NCBI GenBank assembly: GCA_964420325.1
Contig: CAYQSU010000004.1
Coordinates: 17,107 to 81,106, forward strand
DNA from: CAYQSU01 sp964420325
GTDB taxonomy: Bacteria; Pseudomonadota; Alphaproteobacteria; Rhodospirillales; Defluviicoccaceae
DNA length: 64,000 bases
Reading direction: 5' to 3'
Shown: positions 17,984 through 25,764 of the stretch, one piece after another
Numbering within the stretch: the stretch's first letter is position 1
Layout of the letters: each line of letters begins with the position of its first letter
Notes under the pieces: generated by a model
Told to the model about the DNA's origin: nothing
Databases searched by the model: none
Seen by the model: only the letters and a program-made list of their open reading frames with translations
Position numbers and translations under genes: made by a program

Positions 17984-18772
17984 TCAACGGCGTTCGCCGG
18001 AGACCGCATCGGCAAAGGCGAGAAGACGGTCGAAGCCCTCGGCCAGCACCCGGAACTGCGGCCCGGTTTCCAGCATCGGCGTTGACACCGTCTCCTGGCG
18101 GAGACCGGCGAACGTCAGGAGCGCGATCCGGATCGATCCTGGCGGTCGCGTCCCTCGCTCCGCGACCTCGGGAAACCAGAACACCCCACGCTGGGCGGCG
18201 GCGATGATATCGTCGGTGATCTGGCGCGAGGCCGGGTCTGTGGTCCGCTCCCAGAACACGCCGCCGCCCGAGCGACGGACCAGCCGCCAGCGTCCGTCGG
18301 CGTAGACCGCCAGCGTGTCGGTGCCGTCGCCGGTGGGCACCTCGAACACCACGCCCTGAACCCGGTCGGCCGAGCCGGCCGGGGCCGAGACGCCGAGCCG
18401 CCGGAGGTTCGACCATGCCCACAGCGCCGCCGGAGTGCCGGCGGCGGGCGTGTCCAAGACCTTCAGCAGCGCCTCTCGAGCGGATCCTTCGTCGCCCCGC
18501 GTGCGGGCATCGAGGGCACGACGGAACAACGACCAGGGCGGCCGGTCGCCGCTGCCGCTTGCGGCCGAGAACGCGACGATGTCCGCAAGGTCGCGGTCGC
18601 AGAACAACAGCGGCGCGAGGGGCGTGAGGTCAACAGCCGGCGTCGTCGGCTCTGCCGCCGCGGCCGGCCCACCGCCCGAAACGAGCGCGAACGCGGCGAG
18701 AGCGAAGCCGGTCGTAAGCAGCCGGCGGCGTTGGAGCGGGAAGCCGAGGAGGGGACGGTGCTGGGCTGACAC
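17984..18772 (-). CDS. Exported hypothetical protein with Tat-like signal
   Basis: A 262-residue protein of unknown function. Residues 1-45 form a signal peptide with consecutive arginines (QRRRLLTTGFALAAFALVSGGG) and an AAAAEP cleavage region, compatible with Tat or Sec export. The mature part has about 215 residues with no motif I recognise; it contains FEVPTGDGTDTLAVYADGRWRLVRRSGGGVFWERT, a beta-rich segment. The start chosen is GTG 18772; others are possible. It is divergent from the marR gene, sharing its upstream region. Confidence 0.62.
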   Translation of the reverse strand: MSAQHRPLLGFPLQRRRLLTTGFALAAFALVSGGGPAAAAEPTTPAVDLTPLAPLLFCDRDLADIVAFSAASGSGDRPPWSLFRRALDARTRGDEGSAREALLKVLDTPAAGTPAALWAWSNLRRLGVSAPAGSADRVQGVVFEVPTGDGTDTLAVYADGRWRLVRRSGGGVFWERTTDPASRQITDDIIAAAQRGVFWFPEVAERGTRPPGSIRIALLTFAGLRQETVSTPMLETGPQFRVLAEGFDRLLAFADAVSGERR

Positions 18773-18914
18773 GGCGGACGCGAACCTCTTCCGGCGAAGT
18801 GGACGGATTGGCCGCGCATCGTGCAGGCCCGGAGCGTGAATGACAACCGCGCCGACGACGGCCCGGGCGCTGATGGTCCGGCAGTTGACTTCCGCCCCCG
18901 CCTGCCGCGAGGAT

Positions 18915-18933
18915 TGGTTCGTCAGGCGAACAA
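18915..18933. promoter_or_regulatory. MarR-type operator upstream of marR
   Basis: TGGTTCG-TCAGG-CGAACAA is an inverted repeat with one mismatch in 7-bp arms, 46 bp before the marR ATG. The same repeat (arms TTGTTCG/CGAACAA, 5-bp spacer) occurs upstream of hcrC at 23317-23335. A match of arms and spacer at both ends of the locus points to one regulator acting at both. Confidence 0.65.
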
Positions 18934-18979
18934 TGCTGTCGGCGCACGAGCCGCGGCCGAGCCGCACCTGGAGCAGTCC

Positions 18980-19462
18980 ATGAACGATCGCCCGAGCAGA
19001 GATGCGACGCCGAGACGGCAAGGAACCGGAGAGAGAACGGTCGACTACGGGATGCTGTCGGGGCTCGTCGGCTACCATCTGCGGCGGGCGCAGGCCCTGG
19101 TCTTCGCGGACTTCATGACCGAGGCCGCCGCCTTCGGCATCACCCCGGGGCAGTTTGGCGTTCTGGTTCTCATCGAGGCCAATGCCGGCCTGACCCAGTC
19201 GGCGCTGGCCAAGGCGCTCGGGATCGAGCGCTCGACCATGGTCGCGGTGATCGACCGGCTGGAACGCCAGGGTCTGGTCGAGCGCCTCGGTTCGGCGCAG
19301 GACCGGAGGTCCTATGCGCTGAGGCTGTCGGCCGCCGGGGCGGCCCTCCTCGAGCGGCTGAAGCCCATCGTTCGCCGCCATGAGCGGAAGATCGCCGCGG
19401 GCCTCACCGCGGCCGAGGCGGCGACGCTGATCGGCCTCCTGCGCCGGATCGGCCGGCCGTAG
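18980..19462 (+). CDS. MarR family transcriptional regulator, likely hcr operon repressor
   Basis: A 160-residue MarR protein. The winged HTH is LTQSALAKALGIERSTMVAVIDRLERQGLVERLGSAQDRRSYALRLSAAG, flanked by dimerisation helices. Start ATG 18980 keeps the usual N-terminal helix. It converges on hcrB with a 20-bp gap. MarR proteins commonly control aromatic-acid pathways by sensing an aromatic CoA thioester (for example BadR, CouR-type). The shared operator suggests it represses itself and hcrCAB, released by 4-hydroxybenzoyl-CoA or a relative (inference). Confidence 0.87.
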   Translation: MNDRPSRDATPRRQGTGERTVDYGMLSGLVGYHLRRAQALVFADFMTEAAAFGITPGQFGVLVLIEANAGLTQSALAKALGIERSTMVAVIDRLERQGLVERLGSAQDRRSYALRLSAAGAALLERLKPIVRRHERKIAAGLTAAEAATLIGLLRRIGRP

Positions 19463-19482
19463 GGCGCGCCCGAGGGCGGCGG

Positions 19483-20469
19483 TCAGGCTCGGAACGCGTC
19501 CGCGTACAGGCGGCGGACCAGCGAACGGGTCATGTTCGCAACGGCGCGCCGGCGGTAGCCCGGCGGCGTGAACGTGCTCGTCATCGGCTGGATCTGCTTC
19601 GGCAACAGGCCGACGATGCGCTCGATAGCCGTGTCGTCGAGCGGCGCTCCGAGCACGTCGTCGGTGCCGTCGAGGAGAAGCGGCATCGAGTTGGTGGCGG
19701 TCAGCGCGATGCGGAGCCCGGTGAGCGCGGCGCCGTCGCTGCGAACCGCGGCGGCGACGCCGGCCAGCGGAAAGTCGATGGCACCGCGCACCCGGGCCTT
19801 GGAGTAGCCGGCGTGCCAGCCGGTCGCCGGCGGCACCCGCACCGCGACCAGGATCTCGTCGTTGCCGAGGCGGAGATGGGCGCGCCCGTCGTCCTGGTAC
19901 ATCTCGGTCAACGGGATGACGCGGGTGCGCTCGGCTGAGGCGATCTCGACCTCGGCGGCGAGCACGATCAGCGCCGGCGCCAGATCGCCCGAGAACACCG
20001 CGAAGCAGGCGACCGTCTTCGGCGCAACGTGACAGACGTCGCCCTGATGCTTGAAGCAGTAGCGGTTGCTCTTCCGCCACCACTCGCTCTGATTGTAGAA
20101 AACGCAGCGGGTATCGAGGCAGAGGTTGCCGCCGACCGTCGCCGCCTCGCGATGGCTGCTGGCTGCGACCTGCCGCGCGGCCTCGGCGAGCACCGCGTAG
20201 CCGTCCCGCACCCCGGGGGCGTCGATCAGTTCGGCGAGGCGGACCGCGGCGCCGATCCTGAGCCCCTCTGCGGCGGCCTCGATGCCGCGCATCTCTGGGA
20301 TGCGGTTGACGTCGATCAGGGTCTCGGGGGAGACGATGCCGCGGCGGATGTTGGGCACGAGGTCGGTGCCGCCGGCGATCACGAGAGCGCTTGAATGGGC
20401 CCGGCGTGCCGCGGCGGCCTCGGCCACCGAGGATGGGCGCAACAGGTCAAACTCCGGCATGGACTCCAT
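19483..20469 (-). CDS. hcrB: 4-hydroxybenzoyl-CoA reductase beta (FAD, [4Fe-4S]) subunit
   Basis: A 328-residue FAD subunit of the xanthine-oxidase family. The FAD-binding motifs are VIAGGTDLVPNIRRG and ATVGGNLCLDTRC. What sets it apart is the insert found only in 4-hydroxybenzoyl-CoA reductases, which carries an extra [4Fe-4S] cluster: cysteines at 122, 138, 146 and 155, the same spacing (16, 8, 9) and even the same numbers as I recall for the Thauera enzyme. That makes this assignment much firmer than for a generic CoxM protein. ATG 20469 overlaps the hcrA stop (TGATG). Confidence 0.9.
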   Translation of the reverse strand: MESMPEFDLLRPSSVAEAAAARRAHSSALVIAGGTDLVPNIRRGIVSPETLIDVNRIPEMRGIEAAAEGLRIGAAVRLAELIDAPGVRDGYAVLAEAARQVAASSHREAATVGGNLCLDTRCVFYNQSEWWRKSNRYCFKHQGDVCHVAPKTVACFAVFSGDLAPALIVLAAEVEIASAERTRVIPLTEMYQDDGRAHLRLGNDEILVAVRVPPATGWHAGYSKARVRGAIDFPLAGVAAAVRSDGAALTGLRIALTATNSMPLLLDGTDDVLGAPLDDTAIERIVGLLPKQIQPMTSTFTPPGYRRRAVANMTRSLVRRLYADAFRA

Positions 20470-22808
20470 CACGCGGCCCTCCCCGCGCCGGCGGCCCGGT
20501 TCTCGCGGTGCTTGCGGACGACGGCGTTGACCACTCGGTCGGGCGTCATCGGCGTTTCGCGCATCCGCACCCCTATGGCGTCGTAGACGGCGTTCGCCAC
20601 CGCCGGAATGATGCTGGCGAGCGCGCCTTCGCTCGCCTCCTTGGCGCCGAACGGACCGTTGGGGTCGATGCTTTCGACGATGCCGACCTCGATGTCCGGC
20701 GACTCGACGATCGTCGGCACCCGATAGTCGAGCATGTTGGGGCCGACGGGAAGCCCGTCGTCGTAACGGTTCTCCTCGCTCAACGCCTGGCCCAGCCCCA
20801 TCCACACGGCGCCCTGGACCTGGCCCTCGACGGCCAGCCGGTTGAGGGCGAAGCCGCAGTCGTGCGCCGTCCACACCTTGTCGACGACGACGCGGCCGGT
20901 GTCCTCGTCGACCGTCACCTCGGCCACGGTGGCCGCATAGGAGTAGGCCATGCTGGGGCCGACGCCGGCTCCCCGGTATCGGCCGCCCTGGTACTCCTTC
21001 GGCACGGTGAAGGTGCCCTTGACCGTGATCGTGCCGGACTCGGCGAGCGCCTCGTTGACCACCTCGCGGAAGGTGATGCCCGGGTCCTGGCCGCCTTGGA
21101 CGCGATAGACCTCGCCGAGACACTCGATATCCTCCGGCCGCGCCTCGAGCTTCCGTGCGGCAGCCCGCACGAGCAGGTCCTTGAGCGCGCGGGCCGCCTC
21201 GATCGCGGCATTGCCCACCATGTAGGTGACGCGCGAGGAGTACGACCCGTTGTCCTTGGGCGTGATCCGGCTGTCGTTGGCGATGACGGTGAGGCGCGAG
21301 AAATCGAGGCCGAGGACCTCACCGACAAGCTGGGCGAGAACGGTCGAAGACCCCTGGCCGATGTCGGCCGCGCCGGTGAGGATGGTGATGCCGCCATCGA
21401 AGTCGAGCTTGAGGTTGACGACCGCGTGCGGCTCGCCTGTCCAATGCACCGGCTTGGCGGCGCCGCTGACGTAGTGCGAGCAGGCGACGCCGAGGCCCTT
21501 GCCGTTGGGCAGGGTTGTCCGGCGCTCCCGCCAGCGGGACGCCTGTTCGACCCAGGCGAGGCATTCCGGCAGGCCGTAGGATTCGACCATCAGATCGTTG
21601 ATGGTGCGGAGCGGCGCCCGCAACAGGTTGCGGCGGCGCAGCTCGATGGGGTCGATACCGAGGTCTCTCGCCATCTCGTCCAGCATCGACTCGAACGCAT
21701 AGCGGACGTTGACGGTGCCGTGGCCGCGCATCGCGCCGCACGGCGGCGTGTTGGTGTAGACGCGGAAGCCGTCGTAGCGCACGGCCGGGATGTCGTAGAT
21801 GGCGTTCAGGAGCGAGCCGGCGTAGAGAATGGTAACGATGCCATAGCCGCCGTAGCCGCCGCCGGCCTGAACGGCCTCGCAGGCGCACGCCGTGATGCGG
21901 CCGTCGCGCTTGAGCCCGAGCTTCACCTTGACGCGGGTGCGCGGCCGGCCGCGGTGGGTGAGGAACGTCTCCTCCCGGGTGAGCTTCATGCGCACCTTGC
22001 CCAGCGCCGCGCGGGCGAGCAGGCAGGCGATGATCTCGAAGTTAAGGGTCTCGCTGCGGTGGCCGAAGCCGCCGCCGATGAACGGCTTGACGACGCGGAT
22101 GCGGGCGGGGTCCATGCCGAGGCACTGCGCGACCCGCATGTGCACATAATAGGGCACCTGGGTCACCGAGTGGAGGGTGATGCGGTCGCGCTCGGCGTCG
22201 TATTCGGCGAGCGACGCGTTCGGCTCCATCTGCACATGGGTGACCTCGGCGCACTCGTAGGTCCGCTCGGCGACGATGTCGGCGGCGGCGAAGCCGGCGT
22301 CGACGTCGCCGAACTGGTGGTGGACGTCGCGCTCGAGGTTGCCCGGCTTGTCGTCGTGCAACAGGACGGCGCCGGCGGCGCGGGCCGCTTCCGGGTCGTA
22401 GTAGGCGGGAATCTCCTCGACCTCCATGCGGATGAGCGCGATCGCCCGTTCGGCCGTTGCCTCGTCGACCGCGGCCACCGCGGCGACCGGCTCGCCGCGG
22501 TAGCGCACCCGGCCGCGGGCCAACGGATACTCGTTCTGCGCAATCGGCAGGATGCCGAAGGGGACGTCGCAGTCGTCTCCGGTGACGACGGCGACGACAC
22601 CCGGCAGCGCGCGGGCCTGGGCGACGTCGAGTGCTCGGATCCTGGCATGGCTGAAAGGGCTGCGGAACAGCCGGCCGACGAGGGCATCGTGATGGGCGAG
22701 GTCGGCGGTGTAGAGCGCGCGTCCGCTCACCTTCTCGATGCCGTCGATCAAGGGAACGCGCTCGCCGACGAGGCGCGCGGGTCCGGGCGTTGCCGCGATG
22801 TCGGTCAT
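20469..22808 (-). CDS. hcrA: 4-hydroxybenzoyl-CoA reductase alpha (molybdopterin) subunit
   Basis: A 779-residue molybdenum-cofactor subunit of the xanthine-oxidase family. It begins with the fused a/b hammerhead domain (LIDGIEKVSGRALYTADL) and continues with Mo-binding segments IGGGFGHRSE, PPCGAMRGHGTVNVRYAFES and ILTGAADIGQGSSTVLAQ, ending with GPFGAKEASEGALASIIPA. The enzyme removes the para-hydroxyl of 4-hydroxybenzoyl-CoA to give benzoyl-CoA, using reduced ferredoxin. Length fits HcrA (about 770). Overlaps hcrC (ATGA) and hcrB (TGATG). Confidence 0.9.
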   Translation of the reverse strand: MTDIAATPGPARLVGERVPLIDGIEKVSGRALYTADLAHHDALVGRLFRSPFSHARIRALDVAQARALPGVVAVVTGDDCDVPFGILPIAQNEYPLARGRVRYRGEPVAAVAAVDEATAERAIALIRMEVEEIPAYYDPEAARAAGAVLLHDDKPGNLERDVHHQFGDVDAGFAAADIVAERTYECAEVTHVQMEPNASLAEYDAERDRITLHSVTQVPYYVHMRVAQCLGMDPARIRVVKPFIGGGFGHRSETLNFEIIACLLARAALGKVRMKLTREETFLTHRGRPRTRVKVKLGLKRDGRITACACEAVQAGGGYGGYGIVTILYAGSLLNAIYDIPAVRYDGFRVYTNTPPCGAMRGHGTVNVRYAFESMLDEMARDLGIDPIELRRRNLLRAPLRTINDLMVESYGLPECLAWVEQASRWRERRTTLPNGKGLGVACSHYVSGAAKPVHWTGEPHAVVNLKLDFDGGITILTGAADIGQGSSTVLAQLVGEVLGLDFSRLTVIANDSRITPKDNGSYSSRVTYMVGNAAIEAARALKDLLVRAAARKLEARPEDIECLGEVYRVQGGQDPGITFREVVNEALAESGTITVKGTFTVPKEYQGGRYRGAGVGPSMAYSYAATVAEVTVDEDTGRVVVDKVWTAHDCGFALNRLAVEGQVQGAVWMGLGQALSEENRYDDGLPVGPNMLDYRVPTIVESPDIEVGIVESIDPNGPFGAKEASEGALASIIPAVANAVYDAIGVRMRETPMTPDRVVNAVVRKHRENRAAGAGRAA

Positions 22809-23278
22809 GACGTCTCTCCCCGGGCCGCCGACTGCACGGCCTCGATGATCTTCACATAGCCCGTGCACCGGCAGATGTTGCCGCTCAGGCCTGCGCGGAT
22901 CTCGTCGACGCTCGGCTGGGGATGGCGTCTGAGGAGCCCCTCGGCGGCCATGATCATGCCCGGCGTGCAGAAGCCGCACTGCGAGCCCAGGCGTTCGTGG
23001 AACGCCCGCTGCAGGCGCGAGAGACGGCCATTCCGCACTGTGCCCTCGATGGTTTCCACGTGGCATCCGGCCACCGAGTGCGCGAGCGAGATGCAGGAGA
23101 GGCGCGGCCTCGCGTCCACCAGCACCGTGCAGGCGCCGCACTCGCCGCCGTCGCAGCCCATCTTGGTGCCGGTCAGTCCGGCGACGTCGCGGAGGTAGTC
23201 GATGAGGAGCATGCTGTGGGCCACGGCGTCCTCCCGCCGGCGGCCGTTGACCGTGAGGCTCAGAAGCGTTTTCGCCAT
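22805..23278 (-). CDS. hcrC: 4-hydroxybenzoyl-CoA reductase gamma ([2Fe-2S]) subunit
   Basis: A 157-residue protein with two [2Fe-2S] clusters: a plant-ferredoxin type (GCDGGECGACTVLVD, then Cys near RLSCISLA) and the helical type (CGFCTPGMIMAAEGLL and GNICRCTGYVKIIEAV). It passes electrons to the molybdenum site. First gene of the operon, with the operator-like repeat 39-57 nt before its ATG at 23278. Alone it could belong to any CO dehydrogenase-like enzyme; the hcrB signature decides. Confidence 0.9.
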   Translation of the reverse strand: MAKTLLSLTVNGRRREDAVAHSMLLIDYLRDVAGLTGTKMGCDGGECGACTVLVDARPRLSCISLAHSVAGCHVETIEGTVRNGRLSRLQRAFHERLGSQCGFCTPGMIMAAEGLLRRHPQPSVDEIRAGLSGNICRCTGYVKIIEAVQSAARGETS

Positions 23279-23316
23279 GCGTCTCCCCTCCCAGGACGTC
23301 CGCCGACGAGCGGAAT

Positions 23317-23335
23317 TTGTTCGGTATGCGAACAA
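23317..23335. promoter_or_regulatory. MarR-type operator upstream of hcrC
   Basis: TTGTTCG-GTATG-CGAACAA is a perfect 7-bp inverted repeat with a 5-bp spacer, 39 bp before the hcrC start. It is the partner of the repeat at 18915-18933 near marR. Confidence 0.7.
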
Positions 23336-23500
23336 TACTACATCAGTCCGAGGCCGTCGGCAACGACCAAGTGCGACCGCGGCTGCGGGCGCGACGGGCG
23401 TGCTTCCCTGCGCCCCCTGCCGGTCGGATGTTGACGTTGGCAGGGGGCGGGATGTGCTATATCATGCAAGGTTGTATGCGATAACGGGAGGGTTACCGCC

Positions 23501-23689
23501 ATGAGCCTGGATGAACGGATTGAGACGCTAAGGGCCAAGCATCGCGCTCTCGAAGACGCCATCGAGCAGGAAAACAGCCGGCCCTGTCCGGATGATCTCG
23601 AAATCGTCAGGCTCAAGAAGCAGAAGCTTCAGATCAAGGACCAGATCGCCGGCCTCGCCGCAAAGCAGAACACGACCGCCTCGGCTTAG
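23501..23689 (+). CDS. DUF465 (YdcH family) protein
   Basis: A 62-residue helical protein, MSLDERIETLRAKHRALEDAIEQE ... DDLEIVRLKKQKLQIKDQI, the pattern of the DUF465/YdcH family that is widespread in alphaproteobacteria. A coiled-coil hairpin is expected. GGGAGGG is placed about 9 nt before the ATG, and an AT-rich TATATC lies some 40 nt upstream as a possible -10. Function unknown. Divergent from hcrC. Confidence 0.85.
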   Translation: MSLDERIETLRAKHRALEDAIEQENSRPCPDDLEIVRLKKQKLQIKDQIAGLAAKQNTTASA

Positions 23690-23776
23690 GAGGCTCTCGC
23701 GCGCGAGGCGTTTCGCCACCCTCCGACACCTCGATCGGGCGCCGGAGGGGCGGCGGAGACCTCCCATCGCCCTCCC

Positions 23777-25423
23777 TCAAAGCGCCTTGGCGCGCTCGCG
23801 GAGGAGGAACTTCTGGATCTTCCCCGTCGACGTCTTGGGGATCTCGCCGAAAACGACCGTCCGCGGGCACTTGTAGTGGGCGAGGTTGTCGCGGGCGAAC
23901 GCGATGATCTCCTCGGCGGTGACGCTGCCGCTCCCCGGTTTCAGCTCGACGAAGGCGCACGGGGTCTCGCCCCACTTGTCATCGGGCCTCGCCACCACGG
24001 CGACCGCCTGTACCGCCGGGTGGCGGTAGAGGACGTCCTCGACCTCGATCGAAGAGATGTTCTCTCCGCCGGAGATGATGATGTCCTTGGAGCGGTCCTT
24101 GAGCTGGATGTAGCCGTCCGGCCATACCACGCCGAGGTCGCCGGTGTGGAACCAGCCGCCGGCGAACGCCTCGTCGGTGGCGGCGCTGTTCTTGATGTAG
24201 CCCTTCATCACGACGTTGCCGCGCATCATCACCTCGCCGACGGTCTCGCCGTCGGCCGGCACCGGCGTCATGGTCTCGGGATCCATCACGGCGAGTCCCT
24301 CGAGAACGTGATAGCGCACGCCCTGGCGGGCCTTCAGCGTTGCCTGTTCCTCGATCGGACGCCGGTCCCACTCCTCGTGCCAGGAGCAGACGACGGCGGG
24401 ACCGTAGACCTCGGTGAGCCCGTAGACATGGGTGACCCGGAACCCCGCCCGCTGCATCGCCTCCAGAGTCGATGCCGGCGGCGGCGCCGCCGCCGTCATC
24501 ACGCGGACCGTGTGATCGAAGGCGCGGCGCTCGGACTCGGTCGCGTTGATCACCATGCCGAGGACGATCGGAGCGCCGCAGAAATGCGTCACCTTGCGCT
24601 CGGCGATGGCGTCGTAGATCGCCTTGCTGGTGACCGAGCGCAGACAGACGCTGGTGCCGGCGACGGCGGCGAGCGTCCATGGGAAGCACCAGCCGTTGCA
24701 GTGGAACATGGGCAACGTCCACAGATAGACGGGATGATGGCTGAGATCCCAGGCCAGAACGTTGCCGAGCGCGAGCAGATAGGCGCCGCGGTGATGGTAG
24801 ACCACGCCCTTGGGGTTGCCCGTGGTCCCGGAGGTGTAGTTGAGGCTGATCGCCCGCCATTCGTCGTCCGGCGGGCTCCAGGCGTAGTCCGGGCGGCCGG
24901 TGTCGAGAAACCGCTCATAGTCGACGATGCCGAGGGCGGCGCCCCGGCTTGCGGCGAGGGGATCGTCGATGTCGATGACGAGGAGATCGTGATCCAGCCG
25001 GTCGAGCGCCTGCTCGACCACCGGCGCGAACTCGCGGTCGGTGAACAGGACCTTGGCCTCGCCGTGTTCGAGGATGAAGGCGATCGTTGCGGCATCCAGG
25101 CGGGTGTTGATGGCGTTCAGCGCGGCGCCCGTCATCGCCACGCCGAAGTGCGCTTCGTAGAGCTCCGGCGTGTTGGCCGCCATGAAGGCGACGGTGTCGC
25201 CGGGACCAATGCCGCGGGCGGCAAGGGCGCTCGCCAGGCGGCGCGAGCGGGCATAGGTCTCGGCCCACGTGTAGCGCCTCGGGCCGTGCACCACCGCCGG
25301 ATGATCGGGATAGACGGCGGCCGAGCGTTCGAGGAATCCCAGCGGGGTCAGGGGCGCATAGTTGCCTGCGTTGCGGTCGAGCCCGATCTCGTACGGATTG
25401 CGCGCTCGGTCGTCTCCTCCCAT
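23777..25423 (-). CDS. Acyl-CoA synthetase (AMP-forming)
   Basis: A 548-residue adenylate-forming enzyme. The P-loop NYTSGTTGNPKG is at 195-206; LPMFHCNGWCFPW and VYGLTEVYGPAVVC are typical of the medium-chain/AlkK-like acyl-CoA synthetase group. The hinge is DRSKDIIISGGENISS and the catalytic lysine is in PKTSTGKIQKFLLR. ATG 25423 is preceded by GGAGGAGG. It lies divergent from propionyl-CoA synthetase across a 341-bp gap. The substrate could be a medium-chain, branched or aryl-alkanoic acid. Confidence 0.88.
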   Translation of the reverse strand: MGGDDRARNPYEIGLDRNAGNYAPLTPLGFLERSAAVYPDHPAVVHGPRRYTWAETYARSRRLASALAARGIGPGDTVAFMAANTPELYEAHFGVAMTGAALNAINTRLDAATIAFILEHGEAKVLFTDREFAPVVEQALDRLDHDLLVIDIDDPLAASRGAALGIVDYERFLDTGRPDYAWSPPDDEWRAISLNYTSGTTGNPKGVVYHHRGAYLLALGNVLAWDLSHHPVYLWTLPMFHCNGWCFPWTLAAVAGTSVCLRSVTSKAIYDAIAERKVTHFCGAPIVLGMVINATESERRAFDHTVRVMTAAAPPPASTLEAMQRAGFRVTHVYGLTEVYGPAVVCSWHEEWDRRPIEEQATLKARQGVRYHVLEGLAVMDPETMTPVPADGETVGEVMMRGNVVMKGYIKNSAATDEAFAGGWFHTGDLGVVWPDGYIQLKDRSKDIIISGGENISSIEVEDVLYRHPAVQAVAVVARPDDKWGETPCAFVELKPGSGSVTAEEIIAFARDNLAHYKCPRTVVFGEIPKTSTGKIQKFLLRERAKAL

Positions 25424-25494
25424 GACGCCTCCTCCTTCGCGGTTGGCGAGTGGTTTCAGTGAGCCGAGGGGCCGGCAAGGTGCCACAATCCGGC

Positions 25495-25683
25495 TTTGCA
25501 AAAAACGCCTTTCTGCTCCACACTCGCGCCCTGCCTCAGGGGCGTCGCCGACCCGCGCCCGGGACAGGTGCGAGCGGGCGCAAGGGGGCGCAACGGGCGG
25601 GCACTGATGGGATGGCGGGGCTTCGCATCGCGCGCACGATGACCGGGATACCTTTCGATACATTTCGAGCATAGTTGTGCAAA
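25495..25683. promoter_or_regulatory. Intergenic region with ScfR/PccR-like TTTGCAAA sites
   Basis: The 341-bp divergent gap (25424-25764) contains a perfect palindrome TTTGCAAA at 25495-25502 and a one-mismatch copy TGTGCAAA at 25676-25683. Short-chain fatty-acyl-CoA regulators of the ScfR family (RamB, PccR) are known to bind TTTGCAAA-type repeats near propionyl-CoA genes, and propionyl-CoA synthetase starts at 25765. No such regulator is in the window. Nothing else stands out in the gap. Confidence 0.4.
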
Positions 25684-25764
25684 GCTCGCGGAAGAGTGTC
25701 CTGCTGACGCGCTTCTGGCATCGGCGGCGAGCCGTGAGGCCTAAGAACAACCGGAGGGAGGACC

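Noticed and set aside
20391..22859. Long plus-strand frame (822 codons) opposite hcrA
   Set aside because: Complement shadow of a clearly homologous gene; no domain or start signal.
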